The notes under the pieces: generated by a model | Database searches by the model: none | The model's input: only the letters and a program-made list of their open reading frames with translations | Told to the model about the DNA's origin: nothing | Position numbers and translations under genes: made by a program | Part shown: positions 36,182-45,328 of the stretch, piece by piece | Layout: every line of letters starts with the position of its first letter | Position numbering within the stretch: the first letter of the stretch is position 1 | Assembly (NCBI GenBank): GCA_002726235.1 | Contig: PBSN01000008.1 | Coordinates: 371,390 to 435,389, forward strand | DNA from: Nitrospiraceae bacterium | Lineage (GTDB): Bacteria; Nitrospirota; Nitrospiria; Nitrospirales; UBA2166 | DNA: 64,000 bases | Reading direction: 5' to 3'

Positions 36182-37083
36182 TGCTGATGAAACGTCGCCG
36201 CATATCGTTGCTCAAACAACGCAGTTGCAAATCGATAAAGTTCACTATCAAGAGATGTATAGGATTCAATCTGAGCTATGGTTTCGTGCGAAAGGGTTTC
36301 CTCCGTAAGTGCTGGATCGCGTAGCGCGTTCAGATGGGGAACATCCATCGTAGTCGTCCAGCCAAACGTAGCTAGCAAAAGCTCCATCGACTCCGCAAAA
36401 CGATCTGTAATACCAACAAATTCAAACGAGGCAAGACGCTGCTTGGCTTTTTCCAGTAGCTCATCATCACTCATATTTGTCGTTGTATAGGAAAGCAACT
36501 TTGCTTGTTTTGGAAGAATTTCTTTCCCATCGTCATCGTAATATGTTTGGGTTAGATCAAAATCTATTGCAAGATTACGTACTTGAAAGTTGGTAATAAG
36601 TCGTCGCGTCGGAGGAAAGGAAAGAAAATCCTCAATGGTTACGTTGGGATCAAGAAACCGCTCATGGCCCACTGATTTCCTGACACGATTTCGCATCAAA
36701 TTTTTAAAACGTGAGATTGTTCGGCTAACCGGTTCCCGAATCATCGTGATAACACGAGGCACTTGCGGAAGCAATGCGATGAGTGTATGGCCTAGATGAC
36801 CGGCAAACAATGAGTAATTAGCAAGTTCATTTTTGTCCCGCTTCACGATATCGGCAAGTTCATGCATGTAAGAGAATGGCGCGATATGATCTTTTGAAAA
36901 CTGTTCCTCAATGACGGATCGTAGCGAAGTTCCGGCCGTTTTTGGAATGTGGAGAAAGTAAGTTTGAGTTTTTTTAGCTTCGTTATGCATCAGCTTTTTC
37001 GACTCATCATTCAGCGCAACCGTATGATCATGGCGAGACCAATATGTTTTGTAGCATGCGGTGATAGCGTCGTCCAAATACAA
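36178..37083 (-). CDS. Family-2 sulfotransferase-like protein
   Basis: A 301-residue protein of the Sulfotransfer_2 type, which includes heparan-2-O and chondroitin sulfotransferase relatives. The PAPS loop is YFLHIPKTAGTSLRSVIEEQ near residue 42. Next are AGHLGHTLIALLP and TMIREPVSRTISRF, the 3'-phosphate site. The N-terminal 30 residues before the domain may not be translated; ATG 36990 is an alternative start. It is paralogous to the next gene upstream. Confidence 0.84.
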   Translation of the reverse strand: MYLDDAITACYKTYWSRHDHTVALNDESKKLMHNEAKKTQTYFLHIPKTAGTSLRSVIEEQFSKDHIAPFSYMHELADIVKRDKNELANYSLFAGHLGHTLIALLPQVPRVITMIREPVSRTISRFKNLMRNRVRKSVGHERFLDPNVTIEDFLSFPPTRRLITNFQVRNLAIDFDLTQTYYDDDGKEILPKQAKLLSYTTTNMSDDELLEKAKQRLASFEFVGITDRFAESMELLLATFGWTTTMDVPHLNALRDPALTEETLSHETIAQIESYTSLDSELYRFATALFEQRYAATFHQQ

Positions 37084-37182
37084 TTTTTAGGTTGTTGTAA
37101 TTGTGGCGCAGGGTAAGACGCAAAGACGGCCGAAGCGGAAGATATCTTGAAATACGTAAAGATCGATCCCATAGCAACACTG

Positions 37183-38001
37183 TCATGAGGCAAAAGGGAA
37201 GTGTCCTGAAAAATTATGTTCAAATATTTCAGTAGCAAACCTATACAACTCAGCATCAAGCGATGTACATGCCTGTATATCAGCAAGCGTCTGATTCGAG
37301 AGTGGCCGAGCAAGCCCAAGTGACGTAGATGAGGCATTGAGAAACGGGCTATCCATCGTGCCCTCCCAGCCAAATGTTGAACACAAAAGATCAAGCGAGT
37401 CTCTAAATCGCTCGGTAACTCCCACAAATTCAAACGAGGCTAGGCGCCTTTTGGCCCTGCTCAACAAATCATGATCACTCAACCCCGTTGATGTATAAGC
37501 GAAGAGTTTGTTCATCTTCGGAACAATAGGATTGCCGGAAAAATCTGTATAAGTCTTGGTTAAATCAAAATCCTGTGCAAGATTGCGAACCTGAAAATTT
37601 GTGATGAGTCGTCGTGTGGGTTCAAATGCCAAAAAATCATCAATGCTGACATCAGGATCTAAAAAACGATTGTGCCCCCACGGAGCGCGTCCCGAACGTG
37701 CAGCATGTAGCCTCATATAGTTGAATCGTGAAATCGTGCGTGCAACAGGATCACGAAGCATAGTAATCACGCGTGGCGGCGTTGGAAGAAGAGAGAGCAG
37801 GGTATACCCCATATGTCCCGCAATCACTGGATAGGTGGCAAGCTCACTGACGTCCCGTCTCACCACGTCCGCCAATTCCTGCATGACAGAACAGGGACAG
37901 ATTTCTTCGGGTTCAAATTGAGCTTCAATTATTTTTCGAAGAGACGTTCCAGCTGTTTTTGGAATATGGAGAAAGTAGATTTGCCGTAGATCTGCCGTCA
38001 T
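37183..38001 (-). CDS. Family-2 sulfotransferase-like protein
   Basis: A 272-residue paralogue of the 36178-37083 gene. The PAPS loop FLHIPKTAGTSLRKIIEAQF begins at residue 10; TMLRDPVARTISRFNYMR is the 3'-phosphate site; RRLITNFQVRNLAQDFDLT is shared almost exactly with its neighbour. A 99-base gap separates them. No signal peptide, so it acts in the cytosol, presumably on a glycan before export by Wzm/Wzt. Confidence 0.85.
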   Translation of the reverse strand: MTADLRQIYFLHIPKTAGTSLRKIIEAQFEPEEICPCSVMQELADVVRRDVSELATYPVIAGHMGYTLLSLLPTPPRVITMLRDPVARTISRFNYMRLHAARSGRAPWGHNRFLDPDVSIDDFLAFEPTRRLITNFQVRNLAQDFDLTKTYTDFSGNPIVPKMNKLFAYTSTGLSDHDLLSRAKRRLASFEFVGVTERFRDSLDLLCSTFGWEGTMDSPFLNASSTSLGLARPLSNQTLADIQACTSLDAELYRFATEIFEHNFSGHFPFAS

Positions 38002-38033
38002 TGGAAGGGCGAAATCGTGTCTCGAAGTCGTAG

Positions 38034-39404
38034 CTACCTAAAACACCTGACAATGTCATGACGGCACGGCGACAAGACAACATCCAGTATCATAGGCTCG
38101 GTCAGGTTAAGCATGACAAACGATTTCTCCTTTTGAAACCCCTTTGTTTTTGTCACAACTCGGTATTCACCCTCCGGAAGTCCGGTAAAAAAATAACGCC
38201 CTTCCTCGTCAGTCAAAGCTTTGTGCTTGAATACCGTTTTCCCATCATTTCGCTGTTTGAGTACAATTTGCGCGCCAAGCACGGCCTTTTCATCGCCCTC
38301 ATCATCTACACGCGTCACCATGCCACTTAATGCTGTTGACGCATTGCCTGACGGAGGAACGAGCCGAAACACCGCATCAAACGTCGTGTAGTAGAGATTA
38401 CCATCGGCTCCAGTTTTCACATCTAAAGTCCCGACAGGCCCTTCATCTACAAAATTTTCCAATACACCAACCTGATCATAGGATGGAGGCATAAGTTTGA
38501 TGCGTTGCACCCGACCAGTATTACAGTCGGTAAAAAAAAGATCATTGCGGTATTGCTCCGGAAAGGTATTCCCAGAATAAAAGTCCATTCCGGTTGGACA
38601 AATGGATGGGTTGAAGTTGACAATTGGGTCGATAAAGATTGTGTTGGGTGTTTCACAGCCCCCCATGCAAATGGGCCAACCATAGTTTCCGCCTGCCTTC
38701 AACAGGTTAATCTCATCATCATTTCTCCCATTCTCGCTGAAGAATACTCTCCCAGTTATGGGATGAACGGCAATGCCAAAACTATTGCGGATTCCAGATG
38801 CAAAAACGGGAGAGCCTTCACTAGGATTGTCCACAGGAATCGACCCATCCGCATTCACCCGAATGATCTTACCCTGTACGACCTCATCGTCCTGCGCAAG
38901 ATCTTGAAATCCCGTATCCCCTCTGGTAATCAATAAAGTATTGTCGGGTAAAAATACAATCCGTCCACCATTATGTTTACCGTCTCCTGGCTGCCTCAAG
39001 ATTTCAACTTCATCAATTCCAATCCCTTCAACATCACGAAACCGTGATACCACGATTTCAGTAGGGGTTGGTGTATACAGCACATACAGAAACTGGTTGG
39101 TGGCAAAGTCAGGATCAGCAGTCAAAGCAAGCAACCCCAGTCCACGAGCACCTCCAACATCAAACGACGTCGCGACAGTAAGCGTGACAAAGGGCTCCGG
39201 CTCGAGAATGCCATCCTTGAGCACACGAACCGACCCGGTAAGCAACTCGGCATAGAAGAGCCGACCATCGGGAACTGGTGCAAGAGAGACTGGAATCGCA
39301 GCGTCTGTGACGAGGGTCTCGACCTGAAAACCTATCGGTGGATGTGAATCCACCTCTGAAACACCAAGCAGCGCAAAAAAACAGACCCACATAAGACGTA
39401 GCAT
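38034..39404 (-). CDS. PQQ-dependent soluble aldose dehydrogenase-like protein with C-terminal regulatory-type domain
   Basis: About 456 residues. A signal peptide (MWVCFFALLGVSEVDS) leads into a six-blade propeller of the soluble glucose/aldose dehydrogenase family, with DGKHNGGRIVFLPDNTLLI (active-site His), ASGIRNSFGIAVHP and NYGWPICMGG. Residues from about 365 form an added domain like carboxypeptidase-D regulatory repeats (DEEGRYFFTGLPEGEYRVV). The frame is open to 39440 but ATG 39404 follows GAGAGGTTCATC. PQQ-dependent sugar oxidation in the periplasm is likely but not all relatives bind PQQ. Confidence 0.83.
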   Translation of the reverse strand: MLRLMWVCFFALLGVSEVDSHPPIGFQVETLVTDAAIPVSLAPVPDGRLFYAELLTGSVRVLKDGILEPEPFVTLTVATSFDVGGARGLGLLALTADPDFATNQFLYVLYTPTPTEIVVSRFRDVEGIGIDEVEILRQPGDGKHNGGRIVFLPDNTLLITRGDTGFQDLAQDDEVVQGKIIRVNADGSIPVDNPSEGSPVFASGIRNSFGIAVHPITGRVFFSENGRNDDEINLLKAGGNYGWPICMGGCETPNTIFIDPIVNFNPSICPTGMDFYSGNTFPEQYRNDLFFTDCNTGRVQRIKLMPPSYDQVGVLENFVDEGPVGTLDVKTGADGNLYYTTFDAVFRLVPPSGNASTALSGMVTRVDDEGDEKAVLGAQIVLKQRNDGKTVFKHKALTDEEGRYFFTGLPEGEYRVVTKTKGFQKEKSFVMLNLTEPMILDVVLSPCRHDIVRCFR

Positions 39405-39479
39405 GATGAACCTCTCACGCTGGCTGCTGGCACTCCACAACTACGCAATACATTTGACCTAACCTCATATAGCGTATAG

Positions 39480-42281
39480 CTAATTTCCAACAGCTGTACC
39501 CTGAACAATAGTCACATCTTGGCATGAGGAGTTGGATTGTGGACACGTTTGCCCATCCCAAACGGATAAGCGAACTGGGATCCCAACAATACTAATCGTA
39601 TACGCAAAACCTCCAAGCACTGGGTCAACTATCGGCAACCCCGCCTCCCCCAGAACCGCTACCAACGCATCTGGGCTAAAAGTAAGTGAACCCGGAGCAA
39701 CTCCCGTAGTTAACACACCGTTATTTGTTAATGGCGTTGTTGATACCACCTCGAGTCCATCCTCATCCCTACCAACAAAAGCAATCCTGGTCGCCGAGAG
39801 ATCGATCAGAACAGATTCTTTGGACACGGCAAACGTCACTGGCGAAAAACTCGCGGTCGATACTTTAGGATTGCCAAGAACATCGAGCCCTATAACCAGC
39901 GCGCCACTGCGTGTGCCCGTTCCTTGATCTGGATGAACGGTAAAGTCAAATTTTACAGTCGCCGCATTCAGCGAATTCCCTGGAACTCCCAGAGTCGCCA
40001 CAGCAGCGCTAATCTCGTTGACAGAAACAAACTGCACTTGACTGTCATCACGCATCACAAGGCCATTCCCCAGCAAAGTTATACTGAAATTGTCCTTTCC
40101 TAAGATAATCTCCCCCAAATTGGTAATACCACCTGGTACAGCCAGTACGGCTTGAGAACTGTTCGTCACATCACCACTCGTCACAGATGCCCGAATGGTA
40201 AACGGATTCGTCGCACACAATACCCCATTTGGTCCAGCAGGCACGTTAAGCACGGTGAACGATCCATCCGCACGAGTCATCACCGGTCCAACACCTGGAA
40301 GAGTCACCGCCACTCCAGCAACCGGTGTTACGGCAATGTTCTGCGAGCGCACAAGCCCAACTACCGTAGTACGTCGACAGGGAGAAGATGTAATCGCAGT
40401 GTGATACCACCCAAGCTTAAGTGGAGTTGGAAGCGGACCACACTGGACCTTGTCATCCAAATCATTCGCCTCGCCGTCCGTATCAACATCTATCACAGTG
40501 CACGAATCCCCAATCGGCTGCAACAGGCCATTCTTAATCCCATTGAGCGTTGGTACGTCGGCCACATTAAATCTATCAATATTGTCAAAGACAACGGACA
40601 GCACCGACCCAGCAGGACAATTCACATCTATCCCACTCGGATGAAACGTTCCAAGCAATGTGGAACTCTGACCAGGTGGTAATGGAATCGGAAGCATGGC
40701 TGGATTAACCCTTGTGATTGAAAGCAATGGTGAATCCATTACTGGCGGCATAAGCAAGCATCCTTCGGAAAATCGAAGTTTGAGACCAGCATTGTTCACC
40801 ACAAGCGACTCACCAAACTTCACCTGAAATACTCCCTCCCCGACATCAGCGATGAGGTTAGACGGATCACTCAAATTTACCGCTCCATCGAGATCAAGTT
40901 CTGGCAAAGATACATCACGGAATACATTATCTACTCCGCCATTTATAAAAACGGGCAAATCACGAATCGTCAGAAACTGTCCACTAGTGCCTCCATCCAC
41001 CGTGACGTCTGTTGCGCGTATCCCAGCAAAAACGTCTGTTGCGCGTGCCCCATCAAAGGTAACCCTCGTCACCCCCGTCGCCCCAACGGGAACACTCATT
41101 CGAAATAGGCCATTGGCATTTGTCTCTCCCGTGATGAGTCCTGTCCCAAGTTGGACACTGACCCCCGATAATGCATTCCCAACTCCATCAAACACACGGC
41201 CTCGAAAAACCGTTCCAAATTCTCCGGAAGCAACTATGGCAACCCCTGTTGCACCAAAATTCGACGCAACTGCGTCAACATCGAGCATATTAATAACATC
41301 GTCAGAAATCAGATCGAGCCCATCAAGATATCCCACCTCACCTGCTCGTACTCCCAAGCGGTTTATCAAGATGGGAACATCCAAGCCATCAACCAAACCA
41401 TCATCATTGGTGTCTGCAATTGAAGCATCAACCAAGGGTTCTTTCACGGTGCCAACTTGAAGATCAAACGTTATTGCAACTTTATTTCCCGCAAAGTCTT
41501 TCGCAAAAATCTGCAATGGAATCGGTTCCGTATCAAGAGGGGTAAACGAGACACGGATGGTAAACACACCATCCCCAGCCAAAACATCTCCCCCAGTTCC
41601 ATCATCGAGAAGTCGACCAAGTTTTCCCGCACGCCTTCTGGCCCCAGGTTCAGCTAATTGATATAACTTGACATTCTTGAGGTCACCAATTGGGAAGCCG
41701 ATCGTTTTATCCGCCTGGGGATCCAGAACCCTCACCGAAACCACAACAACTTGTTTTCCACCTTGAGGGTCGAGAACGCTTGGCTGCACAGTGAGTTCAC
41801 TCAACACAGGGGTAGCTGTGTGGTTGACAATCGAAAGAATGGCACCGCGTTTGGTTTGATTCCTTTCCTGATCCGTTGCCTTTACTTTTAGAAACACACG
41901 TTCTGCAACCTCAGTATCCACAATCAACTGAGCCGTGAAACGCCCATCTTCCGCTACCTCATCACCTCCAGTACCATCGTCAGTTAACTTCACTGTTTTC
42001 TTGGTCACACCTTTGCGGTTCACCACAACCTTCACAGTTTTGAGATTCAAATCCGGATCAAACACAAGCGCGGATACCGTGACCACCTGTACGCCTATGC
42101 CTTGCTCCAGCACTGTAGGCTCAACGGTCACATCACTCAATGTGGGAGGTAGCGCTACCACGATGCTTGGAAGACACACCACCCCACATGCCACTATGAA
42201 CACAACCAGTAACGGAAAACGCGCCAAATAATTCGATGTGATTAATTTGACATATGCCACGCCGCATTGTATCACAGACAC
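39480..42281 (-). CDS. Large secreted protein with dockerin-like and Ig-like domains
   Basis: A 933-residue exported protein. The signal is FPLLVVFIVACGVVCLPSIVVA. Two Ig-like units follow (about 45-155 and 158-278), each with LTDDGTGGD- or LLDDGTGGD-type calcium-like loops. A type I dockerin-like segment lies at about 286-344 (DTNDDGLVDGLDVPILINRL, then DLISDDVINMLDVDAV). After it come carboxypeptidase-regulatory-like repeats (near 355-420 and 670-740) and a long C-terminal region I do not recognise. Start GTG 42281 has GAGGT eight bases before. Surface adhesion or scaffold work is a guess. Confidence 0.75.
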   Translation of the reverse strand: MSVIQCGVAYVKLITSNYLARFPLLVVFIVACGVVCLPSIVVALPPTLSDVTVEPTVLEQGIGVQVVTVSALVFDPDLNLKTVKVVVNRKGVTKKTVKLTDDGTGGDEVAEDGRFTAQLIVDTEVAERVFLKVKATDQERNQTKRGAILSIVNHTATPVLSELTVQPSVLDPQGGKQVVVVSVRVLDPQADKTIGFPIGDLKNVKLYQLAEPGARRRAGKLGRLLDDGTGGDVLAGDGVFTIRVSFTPLDTEPIPLQIFAKDFAGNKVAITFDLQVGTVKEPLVDASIADTNDDGLVDGLDVPILINRLGVRAGEVGYLDGLDLISDDVINMLDVDAVASNFGATGVAIVASGEFGTVFRGRVFDGVGNALSGVSVQLGTGLITGETNANGLFRMSVPVGATGVTRVTFDGARATDVFAGIRATDVTVDGGTSGQFLTIRDLPVFINGGVDNVFRDVSLPELDLDGAVNLSDPSNLIADVGEGVFQVKFGESLVVNNAGLKLRFSEGCLLMPPVMDSPLLSITRVNPAMLPIPLPPGQSSTLLGTFHPSGIDVNCPAGSVLSVVFDNIDRFNVADVPTLNGIKNGLLQPIGDSCTVIDVDTDGEANDLDDKVQCGPLPTPLKLGWYHTAITSSPCRRTTVVGLVRSQNIAVTPVAGVAVTLPGVGPVMTRADGSFTVLNVPAGPNGVLCATNPFTIRASVTSGDVTNSSQAVLAVPGGITNLGEIILGKDNFSITLLGNGLVMRDDSQVQFVSVNEISAAVATLGVPGNSLNAATVKFDFTVHPDQGTGTRSGALVIGLDVLGNPKVSTASFSPVTFAVSKESVLIDLSATRIAFVGRDEDGLEVVSTTPLTNNGVLTTGVAPGSLTFSPDALVAVLGEAGLPIVDPVLGGFAYTISIVGIPVRLSVWDGQTCPQSNSSCQDVTIVQGTAVGN

Positions 42282-42393
42282 TTAAGTAACCTCACTGTGA
42301 GAATAGTCGCAACCACGGATAGTCGCAACGGTTTCCTCCTCATTCATCAATATGCGGAAACCGAAGAAACGTCAGAATGAGATAGAAACATTT

Positions 42394-43269
42394 TTACAGA
42401 TCATGATATCCAAACCACGCGGCAGAAGCAGCACACATCGATTCGATACACTTTTTCTCTTCTATGCTCATCGCGCAACGCTCCTCCTCATTATTCCGGC
42501 TCACCAACGGTTTAACCGATCCAATCATCTGGTCTGGAAAAAACTGCTGGTAGATCCGCTGCAAATGAGGAAGAGGATCGACAATCAAATCTTCATATCT
42601 GATGATCGTATCGAAATCCGCACACATGATAATCTCTGTCGCCAAATAGTTCCATAGGCCAGCTCGTCTGGTCGACTCATCTGCAACTGCAGCTAGCTTA
42701 AGCAGAATAGCCCTCTGTCGTTCATCGGCAAATTTAAACACCGCTGAATTGAGAATAGTCGCATGTCGAAGATGAGAAAAGGTCTTCTTCCAGGACCCAA
42801 TGGTGTAATAGGGATGTCTCACCAGGATCACTATTTTCGCTCCTGGAAATACCCTGCGGATAGTCATCAATTGCGTCAAGTATGCGAGAGGGTTCTTCGT
42901 TCCTAACACAAAATCTTCGCGGGTTACCAGTGGGCGGTATAAACGACGCTCCCCGTCATTCCAAGTATCGGAGACAACCATATTATCCACACACTGATTT
43001 TCAATCGCCTCGCCATTGGCGATCTTCGTTCGCCATGTCTTATATGAAGAAAAAAATCCTTCTAATGATGGGGTTTCAAATAAAAAGGGAAGTTCACGAG
43101 GCTCGTTAAGAATGGCGAGATTTGGGAGATGATCGAGTAGATGTGCCAGTAAACTGGTCCCACTGCGTGGGATACCCGTAATAAAGAGCATTCGCTCAGA
43201 TTCCTGAACAGTGAGGGTGAACGGTGGTGATGGATGCTGTTGACTCATGACATGTCTGGTAGACATCAC
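42394..43269 (-). CDS. Sulfotransferase family protein
   Basis: A 291-residue sulfotransferase-fold protein. The PAPS loop is TGIPRSGTSLLAHLLDHLPN at residues 31-50; the 3'-phosphate site is VILVRHPYYTIGSWKKT; NEPRELPFLFETPS follows the first loop as in exopolysaccharide members. Its start overlaps the stop of the next sulfotransferase (ATGA). Confidence 0.85.
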   Translation of the reverse strand: MMSTRHVMSQQHPSPPFTLTVQESERMLFITGIPRSGTSLLAHLLDHLPNLAILNEPRELPFLFETPSLEGFFSSYKTWRTKIANGEAIENQCVDNMVVSDTWNDGERRLYRPLVTREDFVLGTKNPLAYLTQLMTIRRVFPGAKIVILVRHPYYTIGSWKKTFSHLRHATILNSAVFKFADERQRAILLKLAAVADESTRRAGLWNYLATEIIMCADFDTIIRYEDLIVDPLPHLQRIYQQFFPDQMIGSVKPLVSRNNEEERCAMSIEEKKCIESMCAASAAWFGYHDL

Positions 43270-44129
43270 GCTTCTTGCTCTACTTGTCTACCCTTCCCCC
43301 TCGCATAGCGACCGTTTTGAAAAGCCAGAATATGTGGCGCATGCCGCTCGATTATCTGCCACACTCGTTCCGCTTCAGAATGATCGTAGTACATACTCGA
43401 ATTCCTTGATTTAAGTTTGGATACCGGTCTAGATATCTTGAATCCAATTGCTGCCACTGCGTTATCAGGATCAGTCATGAGGTCCTCGTAACATATGATC
43501 GCGTGAGCAGAAAGATGTGACATGACACGTCCGAAAATCCAATTGAGGATCTTCACCTGCCTCACGAGAAGATCCGGTTCATTGACTAGAATCCGCAGTT
43601 CGGACGAAATCCGTTCTGCAGAATGCAAATGGCCGCGTGAAATCGGAAGATCGAGAGATCTCCAGGAAAGTATCGTTGATACTGGATCACGTAGCATAGC
43701 AAGCACTGAAATATCTTCACGTGCGACAAGACGATCGATCACGGCAACCAGCGGCGCATTGCGTTTTACCAAAAGCTGGAACCGAGACTCTGGAATAGGG
43801 AGCAATTGCGTTTGCCATTGAAATCCCGACTCTACAACCCAACCATCGGCGCTGTGTTCATGGCGAACAGCGTAATTCTCTGCAAGAGCTCCGGTATGCG
43901 GATCGATACGATTTTCAATTGGCGTTCCACGCAAAATGTCTTCACGGATTTTCGCAATAAACGCGACCAAGCCAGCGACAAACTCCTCTGGTGCGCTTGA
44001 CTGTTCAGTCAGTGCATCAATCTTCCGCGGTTCACTCAAACAGATAACATCAGGCGGATTATGCAACAAGCTTGTCAGGAGTGAAGTACCGCTTCGCGGT
44101 GCACCCAAAAGAATGACGTTGTTTTTCAC
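43266..44129 (-). CDS. Sulfotransferase family protein
   Basis: A 287-residue sulfotransferase-fold protein. The PAPS loop LLGAPRSGTSLLTSLLHNPP starts at residue 7, LSEPRKIDAL follows, and the 3'-phosphate site is AMLRDPVSTILSWRSL. It is coupled to the downstream sulfotransferase by ATGA and divergent from the 2OG-Fe(II) oxygenase. With five others and this one's neighbour it makes seven such genes in 13 kb. Confidence 0.85.
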   Translation of the reverse strand: MKNNVILLGAPRSGTSLLTSLLHNPPDVICLSEPRKIDALTEQSSAPEEFVAGLVAFIAKIREDILRGTPIENRIDPHTGALAENYAVRHEHSADGWVVESGFQWQTQLLPIPESRFQLLVKRNAPLVAVIDRLVAREDISVLAMLRDPVSTILSWRSLDLPISRGHLHSAERISSELRILVNEPDLLVRQVKILNWIFGRVMSHLSAHAIICYEDLMTDPDNAVAAIGFKISRPVSKLKSRNSSMYYDHSEAERVWQIIERHAPHILAFQNGRYARGKGRQVEQEA

Positions 44130-44341
44130 AGTCTAGCCATGGCTCCCTTAAAAAGGTTTTGGCAGTCGTTGGAAGTACCAATCAATTCTGCATTATATAC
44201 ATGTATACATGCCTCAGCATGAATCCACGGCAGAAACATGTCGTCCATACCAAAAACCATGTCTATCTTCTCGTTCTAAGTCAATCCTTCCGAAGATTCG
44301 TGATACACTTGATACTCACTGTCTGTCTCGACTTTGTAACA

Positions 44342-45127
44342 ATGGCGTTCAAAAAGCTTTTCACACGGTTCTCACGACACAATACTGGCGATGTTTTCGT
44401 GTTCGATCAATCAGCATTATCAGCACTCGCCCACACGCACAAAAGCGCCTACGCCGAGGCAAAACCATTTCCTCACGTGGTGATCAATGATTTCTTACCG
44501 CCCTGTGTGGCAAACCGCGCTCTTGAGGAATTCCCTCCCCCCGACGCTCCACTTTGGCTTGATTGGAGGAAACGTGACACAGTACACCAGCCGAAGAAAC
44601 TCGGAATCGGTTCCGCAAAACGCCTAGCACAAGCATCTCCATCCCTACAACATATTCTATTCACATTGAATTCACACACCATGCTCGAATTCCTGGAGGA
44701 CCTGACTGACATTCATGGCCTCATCCCAGACCCTCACTTTACTGGAGGAGGCCTACATCAAATTCTATCTGGGGGCAAGCTTGCGATTCACAGCGATTTT
44801 AATTTTGACCGCCGCCTAAAGCTCTATCGGCGAATTAATGTCCTGATTTTTCTGAATAAAGATTGGAAGGAAGAATACGGAGGGCACTTAGAGCTTTGGG
44901 ATCCTGCCATGACACACTGCATACGACGCGTCTTGCCCACATTTAATCGATGCGTTATTTTCAACACCAATAAGGATTCTTGCCACGGTCATCCGGAACC
45001 GCTGAATACACCGAATGATATCACGCGAAAATCACTTGCCCTCTATTATTACTCACGCGATTCCAACGAAGGTGATAACAGTATACGAAGTACAGATTGG
45101 CGCATTCGGCCAGGAGAAAATGGGTAA
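44342..45127 (+). CDS. 2-oxoglutarate/Fe(II)-dependent oxygenase
   Basis: A 261-residue 2OG-Fe(II) dioxygenase of the prolyl-4-hydroxylase-like superfamily. The iron ligands are His and Asp in LAIHSDFNF and the distal His in SCHGHPEPL; the 2OG-binding Arg is in ITRKSLALYYYS. The frame is open from 44159, but ATG 44342 starts the domain. It stands alone on the plus strand between sulfotransferases and a glycosyltransferase, so a glycan- or lipid-modifying hydroxylase is likely. Confidence 0.85.
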   Translation: MAFKKLFTRFSRHNTGDVFVFDQSALSALAHTHKSAYAEAKPFPHVVINDFLPPCVANRALEEFPPPDAPLWLDWRKRDTVHQPKKLGIGSAKRLAQASPSLQHILFTLNSHTMLEFLEDLTDIHGLIPDPHFTGGGLHQILSGGKLAIHSDFNFDRRLKLYRRINVLIFLNKDWKEEYGGHLELWDPAMTHCIRRVLPTFNRCVIFNTNKDSCHGHPEPLNTPNDITRKSLALYYYSRDSNEGDNSIRSTDWRIRPGENG

Positions 45128-45328
45128 CCACGCATGACAGGTATCGGACCTCATGACTAAACTGTCTGAGTCACACTCAGGGCTTGTGCAAGAATAATTT
45201 CATATTCCACAGCACCAATCCATACCAGTTGGCAACGTTGCTCATTATCATTTATGTACCTCCCAGGATTCTCGCTCGTCGCATTCTGCCAAGTGGAACC
45301 TCAACGCCTTTAATCTTGGAATTCATTT

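Noticed and set aside
44159-44341. N-terminal extension of the 2OG-Fe(II) oxygenase with a hydrophobic run
   Set aside because: It could mimic a membrane anchor, but the composition looks non-coding and ATG 44342 starts the conserved part.
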